Below are positions 1 to 10,396 of a DNA stretch of 64,000 nt, piece by piece; position 1 is the first letter of the stretch; each line of letters opens with the position of its first letter. The stretch is from Marsupella aquatica (taxonomy: Eukaryota; Marchantiophyta). The stretch is from NCBI GenBank assembly GCA_973895155.1, contig OZ316892.1:8804001-8868000 (forward strand), in the 5' to 3' direction. Under the pieces are notes generated by a model, which was given only the letters and a program-made list of their open reading frames with translations, did no database searches and was not told the DNA's origin. The translations under genes were made by a program, and so were the position numbers.

Positions 1-1234
1 TTCCTCCCAACTTCATGAGTGGCCCACTAGAAAAACAATACTCTTGCTTCAAGTGGAGCGGGGTTTCAAGACAGACCCAGGTCTTTTCCTCGCTGTATGC
101 TTGGGTCATTTACATATTGTAATGGGTGCAGTGACATTGATGAGTACATTATTTATGAAGCTGAAGTGGAGTTGTAAAGATTCATTTTCTCATTCATAAA
201 TATTTAAAAGCTAAAGGGGAATAAATTTTTGATGCTACTATACAACCCACATTTCATATTTTGTCTTGCTCTAACTTTTTGCTGTGTATTTTTATTGCAA
301 TGTGGCTTAACAAGGTGCATCATTAATTGCTCTGGGATGAGCTAACCTTGCTATAAGGGGAGTTCTTACAGGTTTTTCTAGCCAGCTGTTTTTTAATTCG
401 ATGACATCATGCTCACAAAGGGTATGACATCATGGAAGGGTATGACATCATGGAATATTATCATACAAATCAGACTCTACTACATATGCACTTTACATCT
501 TGCTTGGGATTTCTAAACAAACTAGCCCCAACTAGAGTACAATAAAAGTGTCAACAAAGTATATTCTCTATTCACATTTAATGAAATGATGAAAGTTGCA
601 AGGGGCTTGGGAAAGCTTTCTAGCTATGGACACACCCTAGAGACTCTTTTTACACCAGTTCAACTACACTCCTCCACTCATTTCTCCACGGAATCCAGTT
701 TTCTCAATTGCATTAGCTTGCTCTTGTTGAGGCGCATCAAATAGATATCAAACACGCCACAAACGGAATCGTATCGACTTACTTATAGTCACATTAGGTT
801 TCGATGTTTTTCTGTATTTTTTCTGCAACTTTCACCTTCCTTTCGACTGTCATATCTTGGTTCATCTTTCACGGATTCCGCATTTCTCAAGTGTTTTGGA
901 TTGCTCTTCTCTATGAGCTTCAAATTGATCCCACGAGCAGTCCAATTGGACTCATATTGCCCTGATTGGACCTTGATTTGATTTCTCATTTTTTCTTCAA
1001 TTTCACACGTACTCTCTCTCAATTAGGTTTCCTCCCCAATTTGAGGTGACGGTTTCCCTTGAACCACACCTGCCATTATAAAAGCCTCATTCCATGTCTC
1101 ACTACTCACCATAAAAGGTGTAACACTCACACCTTTTGTGGAGTACTTGCCAAAAAAAAAGTTTTGCAGTCAGCACCTTTTGTGGAGCTCAAAACCCATT
1201 TCTGAACTTGTGGTCTTTACAATGAGAGCTACGG
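1..1234. other. Left flank without a recognisable gene
   Basis: No convincing open frame or conserved protein is visible. Short direct repeats of the motif ATGACATCATG occur near 400-455. A small hairpin with arms AAAGGTGT/ACACCTTT lies near 1114-1137. The last ~180 bases contain the left arm of an imperfect palindrome (CCACACCTGCC..TATAAA and GCTACGGGTAA). Its right arm is found just beyond the retroelement end near 10935-10975, so this flank is the pre-insertion target. Confidence 0.5.
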
Positions 1235-1238
1235 GTAA

Positions 1239-1596
1239 TGTCATGCCGAGGGACAGTGTCTCTTATGCACATCGACATGTCCCTTGCCTGCCCGCTAGGT
1301 ATGTAGTTAGGGCTAGTGTACTACCTGAGTTAGCGACATGTTCTTGTAGCAAGTCTGGGCCGTTGTTGAAGCAAATGTGCTTGTTAGTGTGACGCCAGGA
1401 CTTTGCTTGCTTAGGGCATGTCTTTCTTTGTGGGTTTTCAGTTCTTCTTGAATCACTGTTGACAGAGCTCAGACAGTGCTCGTCGGTTCCGTACACGGGA
1501 TTCACACAGTGATTCGTTAGATACTCCCGGCTGATCTTGGCATCCCGCCGGTTTTTGATTCGATTTCAGTACGATTGTTTCTCTTACGCCTTTTAT
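1239..1596 (+). repeat. R1, left terminal repeat of the gypsy-type element (358 bp)
   Basis: This stretch matches 10397-10754 over its full length with three visible differences, all transitions. It starts TGTCATGCCGAGGG and the match stops at CTTTTAT. Beyond that point the left copy runs into the leader and the right copy runs into R2. The left copy therefore lacks the 176-bp R2 that a complete LTR would carry. No tRNA-like primer binding site beginning TGG is evident immediately after it. Confidence 0.9.
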
Positions 1597-3083
1597 TCAA
1601 GAAGAACTCTGTCGCCGGGTTAGCGGTGAAGGGAAGAAGATCGGAGACGCTGTGCTTCTCAATTGCTCGAGACAGTTGACGCTTTTCCGCTGATGCCGGT
1701 GCAATTTCTATGGAAAAACATTGAGAGATGGGGTGGAAGTTATGGCTTTTGTGTATACACTTAAGTATATACACTTAAGTCAAACAGGCCCCCCCCCTCA
1801 CTCTTTTCCTTCGCGCTTTGCTTTCAGGGTTTTCCATTTCCTGGCCACAGTTGCCATCCTGCATCGGCTGCCGTGCGACAACCTCCGCATTGCCTCGGCC
1901 ACCGTGCGACTGCTTCTCGACTACATAGGGCCTCGCGCCCGTTTTCTTTTCGCCCTTTGCTGCCATTTTTTGCCTTCGTCGCCTCGCCACTCCTTTCGCA
2001 TTGGTGTGCAGGCTGTGCATAGGGCATCGTGCCTTTGCCTCGCCCATTTTCCTTCCTTCTTTTCCTTACCGTTATCAGCAATTAAAGCACTTAGATGAGG
2101 GGGAAGTGAGCGCAAGGAAAGGAGAGGGCACGAGGCCCACCAGGAAGCATTAAAGCAGGAGAGGAGGGGGAGCGAGTGTGCAAGGAGAGGGCACGAGGCC
2201 CTATGCTGCAATTAAAGGAGGGGAGGGGAGCGAGTGTGCCAGGATAGGGCACAAGCCCCTATGTTGCATTAAAAGGAGGGGGAAGGGGAGTTCACATACG
2301 ACTCCATTCTTTGGGAGTCCCCCTACAGGGCACGGAGCCCACTGTCAGCATTAAAGAAGGGGGGGAGGGAGAGTACATCGACTCCCTTCTGTGGGGAATA
2401 CTGTCACCAGGGCACGAGGCCCAATTTCATTAAGGAGGGGAGGGGGAGCTCGTAGCTTCCCTTTGGAAGCTCTTAAGGTGGGACACGAAGCCCTATGGAG
2501 GGCTCATGCCATTAAGAGGGCCCGGTTTGGCCCGGTTTCTTTCGCCTCGCCCCCTTTCCGCCTTGTAATCCGCCTCTCTCTTTTCTTTTCGGCAGTCGTC
2601 TTTCCTTCCGCCTCGCAATGACTTGCATAGGGCCTCCGCAGGCTGCCTGTGCATAGGGCGCCGTGCCCTGAGTGTGTTTACACACTCGGCCGATTCCCTT
2701 GTGCCGATTTTGCTGCCAACGCGCACCCGGTCTCTTTTCCATCGTGCTTGCTAGTTCCCGGGTCCACATTGGGCCCGATGTATACACTTAACCGGGCCCC
2801 ATGTTTATACATTTGAAAGGGCCCATGTATACACTTAAGGGGGCCCCAGGTTTACGTTTTTAAGGGCCCATTTTTCCGGGTCAATCTGGCAAGCACAACA
2901 CCGGTACAATTGGAGTTTTTAAGGGTCTTTTCTTTGCCGACGGTTTTCTATGTGTTTACACATTCGACACATTTCTGCCTCACATCGTTTGTTTCCTTTG
3001 TGGGTTTTATTTCCTAGCCTTGGGGCTGCCATTTCTTTTTCTTGTCAGTTTCTTTCCCATTGGCACCCAGGTGAGCATGCAGC
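1597..3083 (+). repeat. Repetitive untranslated leader of the gypsy-type element
   Basis: No coding frame is supported. Pyrimidine-rich sequence (about 1780-2080) is followed by a purine-rich run. There a GC palindrome-like box, consensus GGGCACGAGGCCC, recurs about six times (near 2126, 2189, 2247, 2328, 2410 and 2479), each followed by ATTAA(A)G and a G/A-rich stretch. The motif TATACACTTAAG occurs at 1754, 1768 and 2828, with a partial copy at 2781. The box may be structural (packaging, dimerisation or internal ribosome entry), but that is inference. Confidence 0.6.
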
Positions 3084-4659
3084 ATGTCAGCCGACAAGCC
3101 AGGAGGTAGCAGCACATCGCCACCGACACCCAGGTACCATTTACGGAGTGATCCACGACCATTGGTGCCAATTTCATTGGAGTCTCGGCAATTTCGACGA
3201 CGTCCACAGACAGTAGCAACACCCACACCACACAATCCTTCTGCTCCATTTGGCGGTCGCTTCACCACTACTCCCAAGCCTGCTATCACTTCATTGCCAT
3301 TTACCCCTTCTGCATCCGTGGTTGTTCTTGCTTCACCGACATACAGCATGGACGCCAGCCACTCATCTGGCCGCATTGAACGCTTCAGCGGGCGGCCAGG
3401 CACTGTTTCTTTGCGTGAGTTCAAATCCACTTTCTACACTGTCGTTTGCCCATGCTGCTGCTCCTGCCACTTCCCCTCCTACTCCAGTTCCCACCACTGC
3501 ACCAGTTACTCCCACTCTCTTGGCACAGGCTACATCAGGCATTTCTCCCACCGTTGATTCTCCTGCCTTTGCTGATCCAGTGGCTGAGTTTTTCCAGGTT
3601 CTTGAATTGGAATTCCCCATCAAGAGTGCTGACAAAATCATGCAGTTGGCCACCTTTGTGAGGCAACGCGATGAAACCTTGAAGATGATGTATTGCTGGC
3701 TTCTCAAGCTGAAGAAGGACACCCAGAGCATCACTGACCTGGAAGCTGCTCATCGCTATCTTCGCGCATTGGAGGGCACACCAGCTCTCCGTTCGCAAGT
3801 ATTGCAACAAGTATTCTCAGAGTTTGGAGACAGCTACACCCTACTCAATGTCTATGACACTGCTGAGAAACTTGAGTTGGCCCATGCACATTATGAGGCC
3901 AGTATTGCACATCCACCGCGATCCAGGTACCAGGCTGCTGCCCCTACACTGGCCACCCCTTCCCGTGTGCCACAGTATGGTTCCAAGACCAAGCCAGCCC
4001 ATGCTGCTTTCATGCTGCCATCTTGCAACTACTATGGTAATCCCAATCACAAGGCTAATGACTGTGATATTGTTGCAGAGGACCTGTCTTGTGATTTTTG
4101 CGGAAAAGTGGGTCACTTGGAGGCAGTTTGTTTTGCCAAATTCCTAGAGAGGAAGCAGCTACGACAGCAGGCCCCTCCTCCTGCTCCTGCTTCCACTCCC
4201 CCACCAGCTAGGAGGGCTCCTACAGTAACAACTGCTCCTCCTTCCAGTGGCAAAGCATCCAGTGCCAACAAACCGCCCAAGCAGCAACAGAAGCAACCAG
4301 CTCAGAAGGAGGCTCACAACGCACAGGCAACTCAACTCCAGTCTCTGACTCATGAGGTTGAGTCCCTACGTGCCCAACTTGCCAACATCAAAGGCAAGTC
4401 AACTGCCTCTGCTGGTCCTTCTCAACCAGCTGGTCACGTGCAACCCATCCTTGGCCCAGGCACCACTGACAGTTCAGCACCTCTACCCCGCTCTTTCTAT
4501 GGCTTGCCATTTGATGCTCATATGGGTGAGTGTGTGTTGTACTCTGCTCCACAGCCTGGCCTTACAGCAGAATTTTCAGATTCATTCTGCCCTTCCTATT
4601 TTGCTTACCAGCAGGCCAGTGCTGCCTCCCGTATTTCTCCCACGCGCCGCATTGTATAG
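3084..4659 (+). pseudogene. Gag region of the gypsy-type element, frameshifted
   Basis: The frame opens with ATG at 3084 and reads a basic, proline-rich N-terminus. It then reads a retrotransposon capsid-like stretch (RFSGRPGTVSLREFKSTF) in the frame of 3084. Near 3435-3445 the capsid-like sequence continues in the frame of 3250, so one or two bases have been gained or lost there. Two zinc knuckles follow near 4024-4140. The second is a normal CCHC (CDFCGKVGHLEAVC). The first has Tyr where its second Cys is expected (CNYYGNPNHKANDC). A long Pro/Ala/Gln linker leads to a TAG at 4657-4659, beyond which the same frame continues into the protease. Confidence 0.8.
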
Positions 4660-5943
4660 GCTGATGGTCTTGCTGCTGGTCCTCTAACTAGAGCCAGGGG
4701 AGCTCGGGCTGTCATGCCCCAATCCTTTCAGCCACTCACACTTGCTGAAGAGCGCACCTTGTTGGCGAGGGGGGAGGGAGCTGCAGCTACATCCATTCCA
4801 CCACCAGGTGCTGCTGACATTTCACAGGGAGTTGTTTCTCCTGAGCTACTTGAGCATTTCACCTCCGGTATGGCACAAAGGATTCTTACAACTCCACTTT
4901 TTAGTTGCCATGATTTACAGTTGGATGCTAGAGCTGTCATCAGAGCGCTAGAGGGCTCACTGCATTCTTCATCAGCCCCTGTGACACCGGTTTTTGAGGT
5001 CCAATCTCATGTACATACTGGATCTTCTTCTTCTCCATTACATGCTTCCACTGGTTTGGCTATCCCAGTACCAATTTCCAGTGGTAGAGATGACAGTATT
5101 GCTGCAGATTGTGTGACCAGAGCTACACTGGATTCTGGTCATGCTGCTCCATCTTTCCTGACTATGCTGTTGAATGGAAAGACCGTGGACACTAACTCCC
5201 TTCACAAGGTACCTCATCATTTGCCAAAAGTGGTGCCTAGCGACAGGACTTCAGTTTCCACCACCATTGCCATTGTTGACAACAGGAATTCAGCAATCAA
5301 GTTGGAGGGTCACACTCCTCAGGTGGTCATGCTAGACACAAGCGCTCAACCAGTGATATTGGGCATTCAGTTTGCCAAGAAGATGGGACTGTTGACTGAT
5401 CATTTACAGCAATCCAGGTGGCACATTCGGATTGCTAGTGGCACTGTGGAGGATGTGCTGGGTGAGAGTTCTACTTTACTCACTCTCACTTTTAATGGAG
5501 GTACAGATCAGGAACTGCATTTCCCAGTCAGATGTTTGGTTACCAATGCCACTACGTATGATGTGCTCATTGGCCAGGAGGCTTTGTTCCCACCAGGTTT
5601 TACCATTGACAACGAGCATGCATACTACAGAGTTGATTGGCATACGGATGGCTCACACTTGGGATACATTCCACTTGATATGCATGGTGCCCATACCCCT
5701 ATGGCTCACCACTGTGTGTTGAAAGTAGTGCACATAGCTACCTATGTCAACCACCCATTGCAGGATTGGATTGAGGAGGATGATGATGAGGTGGCTACTG
5801 CACATGCTGCAGCACTTTCCAGCAACGTGGATCATCAACCAGAGGTGGTGCAACGGCTCCAAGCAGCCCATGGACCTTTGGTGGCTGCATTGCACAAATT
5901 TGAGGACCTTGGGTAGCACAATGGACAACCAATAGCCCCAATC
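4660..5943 (+). pseudogene. Aspartic protease region of the gypsy-type element
   Basis: The frame is the same as the downstream part of gag. After a serine-rich spacer, a retropepsin-like segment spans about 5300-5640. It includes VVMLDTSAQPVILG, where the family normally has D-T/S-G, so the glycine after Asp-Thr is replaced by Ser. It also includes a later hydrophobic stretch, TYDVLIGQEAL. The segment ends in a TAG at 5914-5916, followed in frame by the methyltransferase. The stop is a single transition away from CAG or TGG. Assignment as protease rests on position, the D-T motif and the ILG/LIG pattern. Confidence 0.7.
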
Positions 5944-6924
5944 TTGAGCGCACCAGTTACATGGACTCCTCCTTCAGATGGCCTTACATTGCTTGAGCTT
6001 TTTGGTGGCATTTCTACAGGCCTGGAAGCTCTCCTAAAGTCTGGCATGGTGGTGAAGCAGTACATCTATGTGGATATTGATCCAGGTGCAAGGCAAGTGG
6101 CTGAATCCCGTCTGCTGGAAGTTTCAGAGCGATTTCCCCAGCAGTTTCCACATAGTGCATGGACGTCTGCATTTTCTTTCTTTCCTCTAGATATCCAGCT
6201 TGTCCAGCACCGGCACTTAACCCTTCTTAGCTCCCTTGATTTGATCATAGCTGGTTGGGAATGCCAAGGGTTTTCAGCTGCTGGTCACGGTGCTGGACTG
6301 CATGATTCTCGTTCTGGCCTTTTCACAGCATTGGTTTAGATTCTCACCTGGGCTCAATCCCTTTATCCTGCTGTTGGTTATATCATTGAGAATACTCCAT
6401 CTCAGTTTGACCAGCGTCCACAGGTCAAAGAGGATTTCAGTGTGGTCCAGCACTACTTGGGACCACCCCTTCTCATTGATGCAGTGCACTGTGGTTCTTA
6501 TGCACATCGTCTTCGTAACTTTTGGACTAACCTTGCACCACCTTCCTTGCTGGAGATGGCTCTTCACCACACATCCAGGGACACTAACCTCACAGTGGAC
6601 CAGATTTTGGATCCTGACAATTCTTGCCAACCAGTTACACGGCAAGAGCCAGCACCTTGGTATCCAGCCAATACCATTGGACAACCCCGTGCTGCTTGGC
6701 CTACATTTGTGTCCTTTCCAGGTGCACATGCTTTTCAGGGTGATGGTCCTGGTCTGGTTTATCGACATTCTACCGGTACATGGGATGAACCTAGTCCTGA
6801 GGAGAGAGAACGGGCTATGGGCTTCCAACCCGGTACTACAGGTCACACCAAAATCACTAGGCTGGCCAGGAATGCTTTACTTGGCAGGGTAATGGATCTC
6901 AATGCTCTCACTTGGCTTCTGGTC
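5944..6924 (+). pseudogene. C5-cytosine DNA methyltransferase domain inside the retrotransposon polyprotein
   Basis: The order of motifs is that of C5-MTases, which transfer a methyl group from AdoMet to cytosine in DNA. Motif I, LLELFGGISTGLEALL, lies near 5975-6025. An acidic VDIDPGA motif II-like stretch lies near 6073. The catalytic motif IV region, IIAGWECQGFS, lies near 6244-6276 and keeps the nucleophilic Cys, but Glu replaces the usual Pro before it. It is followed by G.G.D.RSGLF. A TAG at 6337-6339 interrupts the frame. Motif VI, IIENTPSQF, is then followed by motif VIII, SYAHRLRNFWTNL, and a target-recognition-like stretch. Motif IX-like PSPEERERAMGFQPG and motif X-like LLGRVMDLNALTWLL complete it. 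The domain is a full-length insertion between protease and RT. Apart from the stop, all core motifs are present. Confidence 0.88.
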
Positions 6925-8301
6925 ACTTGCATCCTTTTTCAGATGTACATTCCTCCAGCATTAGGAGCTCCAGCCCTACCACTCCACAGTGCTACTGCAT
7001 GGCATCCAGACCAGGTGCACTTACCTCTGTCCAACACTCACCACTTCAGTCCAAGTGTTGGGGGGGAGGAGGTCCCTTGTAATGCGGCTGACATTATTTC
7101 TGAGTTTCATGGTGTGGACCACTTCAGATCAGTAGGTACAACAGGCCTTGGAGAGGCCTCATCACCTTATCAGCAGCATGCTAGCAGCTTGGACAGTGGA
7201 GAGGCTGGCACTTCTGGCTCTTCAAGCACGAGTACATCAGGTCCTATTCCTAGTGTTGCCAACTACACATTTATCATGGGCAACCACCTGAGTAAAAGAC
7301 AGAAGGACCAGCTGCTGAATTTGCTCCTCAAGCATGAGAATGTGTTTGCTTTCTCTATGAAGGACTTGGGTAAGTGCAAGACTATGCAGTTCTCCATTGA
7401 GTTGGCTGATGAAACACCTATCTTCAGGCGGAGACACCGTTTGAGTAAGCATGAGTGGCAGCTGGTGGATGAGAGGTGCCAAGAGCTCTATGAAGCTGGT
7501 CTTATTCAGCCATCTACATCAGATTTTGCAGCAGCTACAGTGATGCCAGCAAAGAAGGATTCCAGTGGATTGTGGACAGAGAAGCGCATGTGTGGGGACT
7601 ACAGGCCATTGAACCTGGTCACACCCCAGGACAGGTACCCCATGCCGCGGCCAGAGGAGCTATTTGACAGTATTGGAGACTCAGACATCTTCACTCTTGT
7701 GGATCTAAGGCAAGGCTTCAACCAGATTTTGTTGCTTGCAAAGGATCGCAAGAAAACAGCTTTCCATGGTAGTAACCAACTATGGGAGTGGTTGGTGATG
7801 CCATTTGGCTTGAAGAATGCGCCCATATTCTTTCAAAGAGTCATGGACCAGGTTCTTCAAGGTGCTGAGTTTCTGAAATGCTACATTGATGATGTGTTGG
7901 TCCACAGCAAAGGATTTGACCAGCATCTACTTGACCTTGAGGAGCTATTCATGAGGCTTAAGAAGGTGAACCTAAAGATACACCCCAAGAAGTGTGAATT
8001 TGCTGTTAGATCAGTAGTATATCTTGGGCATCGCATTCTTCCAAATGGAACCATGGCTCACTGGGCCAAGGTGGTATCCATCTTCGAAATGCCCACTCCT
8101 ACCAATGTTCACACTTTGAGGAGTTTTATTGGGTTGTGCAATTACTACCGGATCTACATCAAAGATTTCAGTACCATTGCACACCCATTGTATGCTTTGT
8201 TGAAAAAGAATGTGACTTGGACATGGAGTACAGATGCTGAGGCAGCATTTGCACACAGATTGGAGTGCCCTTGGGATTGGTGCCATTTTGGGCCAGCATG
8301 A
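6925..8301 (+). pseudogene. Reverse transcriptase of the gypsy-type element
   Basis: The frame is continuous with the methyltransferase through an ~110-residue low-complexity linker. The RT core runs from about 7270 to 8160. It includes the entry segment EAGLIQPSTSDFAAATVMPAKKD, LVDLRQGFNQI, MPFGLKNAP and the catalytic box CYIDDVLVHSKG (two Asp, near 7880-7915). The thumb and connection follow (FIGLCNYYRIYIKDFS, TWTWSTDAEAAF). The frame stops at 8301 because the start of the RNase H is damaged. RT copies the element RNA to DNA in the cytoplasmic particle. The RT core itself carries no internal stop. Confidence 0.92.
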
Positions 8302-8655
8302 TGAGGAAGGTAAAGAGTACGTCATTGCCTATGCATCCAGGAGCAACAATCAGGCAGAGAGTCATTATTCTTCTTATGAGGGTGAATGCCTTGCTGTTGT
8401 GTGGGCTGTCATACATTACAGGCCCTACCTCTATGGGACCAGGTTTGTTCTCTACACCGACCACCAGCCCTTGAAGTGGTTGATGACCAACGACAAGCTT
8501 ACTGGCAAGCTTGCTCGTTGGGCGCTCATACTCAGGAGTATGATTTTGAGGTAATTCATAGGCCTGGTGTGACACATCAAAATGCTGACACTATGTCCCG
8601 CAGCCCTTTGATTGCCTCTGATGATTCTTCAGATGCATGGCAGGATTTTGACTAG
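8220..8655 (+). pseudogene. RNase H of the gypsy-type element, two frameshifts
   Basis: The sequence reads HTDWSALGIGAILGQ, then YASRSNNQAESHYSSYEGECLAVVWAV and LYTDHQPLKWL (frame of 8234). This pattern is typical of Ty3/gypsy RNase H, with the D, E and D catalytic positions recognisable. At the 5' edge about 40-60 bases expected between AAFA and HTD are missing, with a change of frame near 8245. A second one-base loss near 8535 moves the reading back to the original frame for ALIL..QEYDFEVIHRPGVTHQNADTMSR. A TAG at 8653-8655 ends it. Confidence 0.85.
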
Positions 8656-9888
8656 GTTTCCATCCTGCCTACATTTCATGCATCTACCTATCTTGCTTTG
8701 CTGCCATGCTACGTTGTTGACCAACCTGTGGTAGACATATGGGAGGACAACAACACTCTGAGATTTTTGCAGCATGGGGAGTACCCCATACATGTTATTG
8801 CTGCCCAAAGAGACCGAATTCAGCAAAGGTCCAAGCGTTACTTGTGGAAGGGAGATCATCTCGTGCGCTGCTTGCCAGACAGGGAAGTGGTGGTTCCACC
8901 CATTCATGAGAGGGTTGGCCTGATCCGTAAGGTACATTCTGAGCTTGGTCATTTTGGCGTTAAGAGGACTTACAGCCTCTTGGTCCCTCATTATCATTGG
9001 AGAGGCATGCATGGCCAGGTTCGAGATGTTATTGCCCGGTGTGAACAGTGTGATAGGGTGAGGACTTCTTTCACATCTCGGCAACCCACACTTCATCCAC
9101 TCCCTATTCAGGGCATGTTTTATCGCTGGTCATGTGATTTGGCTGGAGAATTACCCCTCACGTCTCGGGGTAATCTCTACATCATGATCATGATAGAGCA
9201 TTTCTCCAAGTGGATAGAACTTGTGGCATTGCCAGATAAGACCTCCCGTAGCACCAGCCAAGCATTCCTGCAACAAGTTCTCAGCCGCTTTGGAGCTTGT
9301 GCAGAATGTCTCACTGACCAGGGCTCAGAGTTTAGAGGAGAGTTCCAGGAGCTGCTTGATCAGGCCCTCATTGATCATCGCCGGACATCATGAGATCACC
9401 CACAGGCAGATGGCTTGGCAGAGCGCATGGTTCAGACATGCAAGAAGGGCCTCCGGAAGATCTGCCTCACCAAAAACAAGGAGGATTGGGACCTGGCCTT
9501 ACCCTACATTGCCATGGGGTATAGGATGTCCAGACATGCATCACTGTCTAACTTTTCTCCCTACTTGTTGTTTGGTCGTCACCCAATTCCACCTTCTGCT
9601 ATTGCTGCTCACATGTTTCAGGTGGTGGACTTGGATTCAGTTGTGACTTGGTTTGATGTGATCTTTGAGAGGGCTGCCCTATTCAGGAGGGTTATGCCCA
9701 TGGCCATGGAGAATTTGGCCATTGCACAGCACAGGGACACACTGCGTTATGCACACACACGAGGGGGCACTTTTCAGCCCAAGGTCAGGAAGTTTGATGT
9801 GGGAGATTTTGTGTACTTGCAGCGGCAAGCTAACGACACCCTGGACACCTCTACCAGTCGTACTATTCTCAGGGTTAAAGCTATTTGA
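8656..9888 (+). pseudogene. Integrase of the gypsy-type element
   Basis: A zinc-binding HHCC module lies near 8935-9060 (HSELGHF ... CEQCDRV). The DDE core follows, with Asp in SCDLAGELPL, Asp in LTDQGSEF and Glu in ADGLAERMVQT. A TGA at 9391-9393 (one CpG transition from CGA) breaks the frame just before the last catalytic motif. After the core comes a typical gypsy C-terminal segment, FDVGDFVYLQRQA. A TGA at 9886-9888, again one transition from CGA, separates it from the terminal PHD module. Integrases of this class join element ends to target DNA and usually leave 4-6 bp duplications, in agreement with the GTAA seen here. Confidence 0.9.
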
Positions 9889-10179
9889 CCGTTTGGAGTG
9901 CTAGAGTTACAAGGGGCAGATGGGCGCACAATTGCTGACAATGCCAAGAATTGCGCCCCTTGTCATCTGCCTAACCTAGATCCCACCATTGTGACTTCTA
10001 CTTGGATTCCACCTGTGGACTACCCTTGCAAGGTGTGTTTGCGAATTGATGATGCTGACCAGATGCTGCTGTGTGACAATTGCAATGGAGGGTACCATCT
10101 TTTTTGCCTTTGGCCTGAACTTACCCAGGTGCCAGAAGGGTTATGGTTTTGCCCTTCTTGTGCTCCACGTGCTACCTGA
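9889..10179 (+). pseudogene. C-terminal PHD finger of the retrotransposon polyprotein
   Basis: In frame after the integrase, the segment reads GVLELQGADG and then a C4HC3 zinc finger. Its ligands are CKVC, LLCDNC, GYH, LFC and FCPSC (about 10027-10170), with the Trp two residues before the last cysteine pair, as in canonical PHD fingers. PHD fingers commonly read histone H3 tails (K4 methylation state). Many gypsy elements carry a chromodomain at this same place for target-site choice, so the PHD may play an analogous tethering role. That last point is inference. Confidence 0.87.
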
Positions 10180-10218
10180 ATTTTCTTCAGCCCTCCTTTT
10201 GGCTGTGGTCTGGGGGGG

Positions 10219-10394
10219 ATACAGAGGTTTACACCTCCACTACGTACATACCACTTCATTTGCTTTTTCTTGGCACTTATGAATGTGATTGGACTTTTTC
10301 TATGCATGTTGGTTGCTAGCAGCTTGCACATATGCCTTGTCGGTGACTTGTATGTTTTCGATACACTATGGCTACGACACTATATGTCATGACA
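10219..10394 (+). repeat. R2, first copy (176 bp) following the polypurine tract
   Basis: This stretch matches 10755-10930 with four visible transition differences. It directly follows a TGGGGGGG tract (10211-10218) that looks like the polypurine tract, so by position it behaves like the U3 start of a 3' LTR. It ends CATGACA, the inverted match of the R1 start TGTCATG. The two are separated only by GC, giving a 16-bp perfect palindrome at 10388-10403. Confidence 0.88.
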
Positions 10395-10396
10395 GC

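Noticed and set aside
1721-2211. Overlapping open frames on both strands in the gypsy leader
   Set aside because: They follow from low-complexity, purine/pyrimidine-skewed repeats. They lack any protein-like motif and overlap each other on opposite strands.
5944-6924. The methyltransferase as a separate host gene interrupted by the retroelement
   Set aside because: It shares one continuous ancestral frame with protease and RT, has no introns, and is entirely inside the terminal repeats.
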